DNA of 64,000 nt from Solobacterium sp. (GTDB taxonomy: Bacteria > Bacillota_I > Bacilli_A > Erysipelotrichales > Erysipelotrichaceae), in NCBI GenBank assembly GCA_017512725.1, contig JAFWEW010000023.1, forward strand, positions 1 to 64,000. The letters run 5' to 3'. Below the pieces are notes generated by a model. That model was not told the DNA's origin, made no database searches, and saw only the letters and a program-made list of their open reading frames with translations. Below are positions 61,620 through 64,000 of the stretch, piece by piece; the stretch's first letter is position 1, and the number at the start of each line of letters is the position of its first letter. Both the position numbers and the translations under genes were made by a program.

Positions 61620-62171
61620 ATGAATTATCCGATGAAATATCTTGTGATCAGTGACCTGCATGGTTCGAAAAGCTCGGCGGCGGCAGTCCGCGGTCTTCTT
61701 GAATTGCATGCATGTTCAAAGATCCTCTGTCTGGGGGATGTGCTGTATCACGGACCGCGCAACGATCTTCCGTCCGACTATGCGCCGAAAGAAGTCATCG
61801 CACTGCTGAACCCGCTGGCAGAGAAGATCATCGGTGTCCGGGGGAACTGTGATGCCGAAGTGGATCAGATGGTTCTGGACTTCGACGTGCATTCCGATGA
61901 TCAGCGGATCCCGTTCGGCAGTCATCGGGTTTATCTGGCGCATGGGCATCTGGAACCGGAGAAGATCCGGTTGACGGAAGGGGATATTCATCTGAGCGGG
62001 CATACGCATGTTCCGGTATGCGAGCGAAAGGACGGAATCATTTATTTAAACCCGGGCAGTATGACCCTGCCCAAGGAGAACCACCCGAGGTCTTACGGGG
62101 TGCTGGAAGAAGACCGGTTCACGGTACGAAAGCTGGAAGATCACAGCGTATATATGGAACTGCGGTTCTGA
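61620..62171 (+). CDS. YfcE-like metallophosphodiesterase
   Basis: The 183-residue protein has LVISDLHGS, LGDVLYHGP, GVRGNCDAE, AHGHLEP and SGHTHVP, the five metal-binding motifs of the small Mre11-like YfcE/MJ0936 phosphodiesterases. The substrate is unknown. I start at 61620; a later ATG at 61632 gives MKYLVISDLHG and is equally possible. Confidence 0.85.
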   Translation: MNYPMKYLVISDLHGSKSSAAAVRGLLELHACSKILCLGDVLYHGPRNDLPSDYAPKEVIALLNPLAEKIIGVRGNCDAEVDQMVLDFDVHSDDQRIPFGSHRVYLAHGHLEPEKIRLTEGDIHLSGHTHVPVCERKDGIIYLNPGSMTLPKENHPRSYGVLEEDRFTVRKLEDHSVYMELRF

Positions 62172-62209
62172 ATCGCTGCAGCGGATACCGGGTCAAACGG
62201 AGGAATGTT

Positions 62210-62902
62210 TTGAGAACGATCATCATCGGAGATATTCATGGATGCATAGAGCCTTTCTGCAGTCTGCTGGAAATGCTGGAGCCGAAACGGTCGGACCGGC
62301 TGGTGCTTCTGGGAGATCTTTTTGACCGCGGTCCGAGTTCCTGGGAAGTCTTTCAGAAGGTAAAGGAACTGGAACAGGAATACGGGGAGAACTTCATCCT
62401 GCTGCGGGGGAACCACGAAGACTATCTGCTGCAGAACGAACTGTCCGCATCCCTGTGGAAGGTATGGGAACGGGTCGGCCGGCCAACAACGGAACAGAGT
62501 TTCCGGGAACACGGAATGGACATGTATGACGCAGCACCCTGGCTGAAGGAACACTGCCGTCTGTTCTGGAAAGACGATGGGTACCAGTGCGTCCATGCCG
62601 GTGTGAAGTACGAACCGATCGAGGAAAACGATCTTCATACGCTGATCCATGATCATGGAATTGTCCTTAAGAACCAGTATCATGGGATCCTTACGGTAAC
62701 CGGTCATATCGCACTGGAGGAACCGACTTGGTTTAACGGAAAGGGACAGGAGGCGATCCTGCAGTACGGCGTTCACTATGAACTGCCGAAGACCGGTGTC
62801 ATCTGTATCGATACCGGCTGCGGCAAGGGCGGTGTTTTGACCGGAATGGTGATCGAGAATCAGGGATTTAAGCTTTTTCGTGCCGGATCTTCCGGTATCT
62901 GA
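62210..62902 (+). CDS. Serine/threonine phosphatase-like metallophosphoesterase
   Basis: The 230-residue protein has GDIHGCIEPF, LLGDLFDRGPSS, LLRGNHED and CVHAGV, motifs of the PPP/ApaH-PrpE group (Ser/Thr phosphatase or dinucleoside tetraphosphatase). It begins with TTG at 62210, preceded by a strong GGAGG 7 bases upstream, so I take TTG as start; the longer frame from 62018 overlaps the previous gene. It follows the YfcE-like gene by 38 bases. Confidence 0.85.
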   Translation: MRTIIIGDIHGCIEPFCSLLEMLEPKRSDRLVLLGDLFDRGPSSWEVFQKVKELEQEYGENFILLRGNHEDYLLQNELSASLWKVWERVGRPTTEQSFREHGMDMYDAAPWLKEHCRLFWKDDGYQCVHAGVKYEPIEENDLHTLIHDHGIVLKNQYHGILTVTGHIALEEPTWFNGKGQEAILQYGVHYELPKTGVICIDTGCGKGGVLTGMVIENQGFKLFRAGSSGI

Positions 62903-62936
62903 TAAGGTTTTGTTGAAGACGGAAAGATAACAGGCC

Positions 62937-63740
62937 ATGATTTCAGAAGAAGTAAAAGAATATATCGAGAGCCATAAACTGTGCTCGGAAAATCTGTTTG
63001 AGGACTGGGAAGCGTTCCTGGATTTTCTGTATCCGCGCGGAGGACGGGTGGAAGCCATCCTCTGGTTTGAACGCGTACTGATTGATGATCAGGAACTGAA
63101 CCAGTATACACGGGGATATGAAGACGTCATGGATCCGACCTATATGTATCTTGAGACAAAGTATTACGAAGACGGATTTGAATTCCTCGATCCGGATGAT
63201 ATCAAGGTCTATATTGAATCGATGCTGGAAGATTATGAAGGACAGGACATGAAGCCGTCATTCTATCTCTTTGAAGAAAACGACGCCATGGATCTGAAGC
63301 AGTATGACGGCAAATGCGTACGGATCATGGAATTCAGCAGGGATAACTTTGAAGGCATCTGCAGTTATGACAGCGCCGAATACAACAAGCATGAATTCAA
63401 CCGGTATGAGGAAAGCCTTTCGATCGTCAATCTGCAGTTCTACAAGAGTCAGATTGCAGAACTCGAAAGTCTGGAGCACCGGTCCGGACCGTACGGCAGG
63501 TATTCTGCGCCGTTTGGGAAAGCAGAGATGCTTGCGGTGGAAGACGGTGCCGACAGTGTCGCGGAGTTTCTGAACGGTGAGGACCGTGAGACGGTCGTCA
63601 GAATGCTGCGGTGCCTGGACCAGTATCTTGATCCAAAGGATCCGGATGTGATGCAGGAGCTGAAGAATCTTGTCCAACAGACCGGCAATGAAGAGATCCG
63701 CGAGATGGCACAGAAACTAATTGACCGGGCTGCCGGATAA
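62937..63740 (+). CDS. Protein of unknown function (acidic, helical)
   Basis: The 267-residue protein is acidic with Glu/Asp/Tyr-rich segments (EVKEYIESHKLCSENLFEDW, YVESMLEDYEG-like) and a C-terminal helical region. There is no membrane span and no motif I recognise. It has a modest GAAAG-type ribosome site and is 34 bases after the previous gene and 19 before the next. Confidence 0.5.
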   Translation: MISEEVKEYIESHKLCSENLFEDWEAFLDFLYPRGGRVEAILWFERVLIDDQELNQYTRGYEDVMDPTYMYLETKYYEDGFEFLDPDDIKVYIESMLEDYEGQDMKPSFYLFEENDAMDLKQYDGKCVRIMEFSRDNFEGICSYDSAEYNKHEFNRYEESLSIVNLQFYKSQIAELESLEHRSGPYGRYSAPFGKAEMLAVEDGADSVAEFLNGEDRETVVRMLRCLDQYLDPKDPDVMQELKNLVQQTGNEEIREMAQKLIDRAAG

Positions 63741-63759
63741 AGGAAGGCTTGAATCGGAT

Positions 63760-64000
63760 ATGAACTACCGTGTAATCGACAAAGAGACGTATTACCGCAA
63801 AGGTGTCTACCGGCACTTTACGGAAGACTGCAAATGTTCCGTGTCCATGACCGCAAGGATCGATGTGACGGATCTCATCGGTTATTCCAGACGCACCGGG
63901 ACAAAGTTTTATATTAATTTTCTTTATCTGCTTTCAAAAGTCCTGAACGCAAGAGAGGATTACCGCATGGCCTATCTCTGGGAGACGGATGAACTGATCT
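63760..64000 (+). CDS. Chloramphenicol-acetyltransferase-like protein (cut by window edge)
   Basis: The 80 visible residues start MNYRVIDKETYYRKGVYRHF and continue with FTEDCKCSVSMTARIDVTDL, the start of the CatA-type acetyltransferase fold (compare the classic Y-F-x-H-F...C-T-Y-S-M-T-A-x-I-D-I-T). AGGAAGG lies 12 bases before the ATG. The catalytic His region is outside the window, so activity cannot be judged. Such xenobiotic acetyltransferase relatives often sit in chromosomes without giving resistance. Confidence 0.75.
   Translation, partial: MNYRVIDKETYYRKGVYRHFTEDCKCSVSMTARIDVTDLIGYSRRTGTKFYINFLYLLSKVLNAREDYRMAYLWETDELI

Noticed and set aside
1-64000. tRNA, rRNA genes, CRISPR arrays and replication origins
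   Set aside because: None was recognised on either strand by eye; no cloverleaf-like clusters, repeat-spacer arrays or DnaA-box clusters stood out.

Overview
The window looks like chromosome of a moderate-GC Bacillota (low-GC Gram-positive lineage) anaerobe, most likely from the Erysipelotrichia or a close relative. The reasons are the T-box leaders, strong AGGAGG ribosome sites, RicT, DUF3842 and PrsW homologues, a class II-like LeuA, AsnA, trehalose PTS genes under a GntR-type TreR, and no LPS or outer-membrane genes. The genus is not determinable from what I can see. All gene calls come from reading the translations; no database search was run.

Layout. (1) 1-1020: an IS1182-type transposase cut by the left edge, then two tandem small genes with a double-glycine leader. 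(2) 1392-4956: a membrane protein; a MarR - flavodoxin - nitroreductase operon with a clear paired operator; a Gfo/Idh/MocA oxidoreductase. (3) 5127-8684: a phosphorelay operon (hybrid histidine kinase, REC-GGDEF-EAL protein, Hpt protein) aimed at c-di-GMP turnover. (4) 8946-13971: housekeeping block tmk - holB - ricT - rsmI, then PrsW and DUF3842. (5) 14149-20047: an accessory island with three more leader/zinc-ribbon small proteins, a DUF5131 protein with radical-SAM-like cysteines, a HIT protein, an NlpC/P60-like protein, a toxin-antitoxin pair plus a decayed toxin copy, a Nif11-like leader protein, a small FMN-binding-like lipoprotein and decayed lipoprotein DNA. (6) 20290-22928: two small membrane proteins and a membrane GGDEF-EAL protein.

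(7) 23018-39236: an almost complete branched-chain amino acid locus. A T-box with a Leu CTC specifier precedes leuA-leuC-leuD-leuB-ilvB-ilvN; a second T-box with an Ile ATC specifier precedes ilvA-ridA; a DUF815 ATPase lies on the other strand; then a second acetolactate synthase heads ilvB-ilvN-ilvC-ilvD-ilvE, which has no leader of this kind. (8) 39307-45282: PepD, a VanY-type carboxypeptidase, DUF2130, TatD and a DUF4143 ATPase. (9) 45435-49871: treR and the trehalose PTS/phosphotrehalase operon with three TreR-like boxes. (10) 49971-58737: asnA, a heterodimeric ABC exporter with one degenerate ATP site, threonine aldolase, and a DeoR-type regulator divergent from hxlA-hxlB-cupin (ribulose monophosphate pathway). 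(11) 58911-64000: another leader peptide gene, then a tight run of small enzymes ending in a chloramphenicol-acetyltransferase-like gene cut by the right edge.

The most unusual theme is a dispersed family of small secreted-type precursors: at least seven genes at four sites share a short acidic leader ending in V/I-S-G-G (or a close variant), and most carry a CxxC...CxxC zinc-ribbon core instead of a bacteriocin-like core. Three of them sit directly upstream of the DUF5131 / HIT / NlpC-P60 genes. This is the best candidate here for an undescribed system; its function is not known to me.
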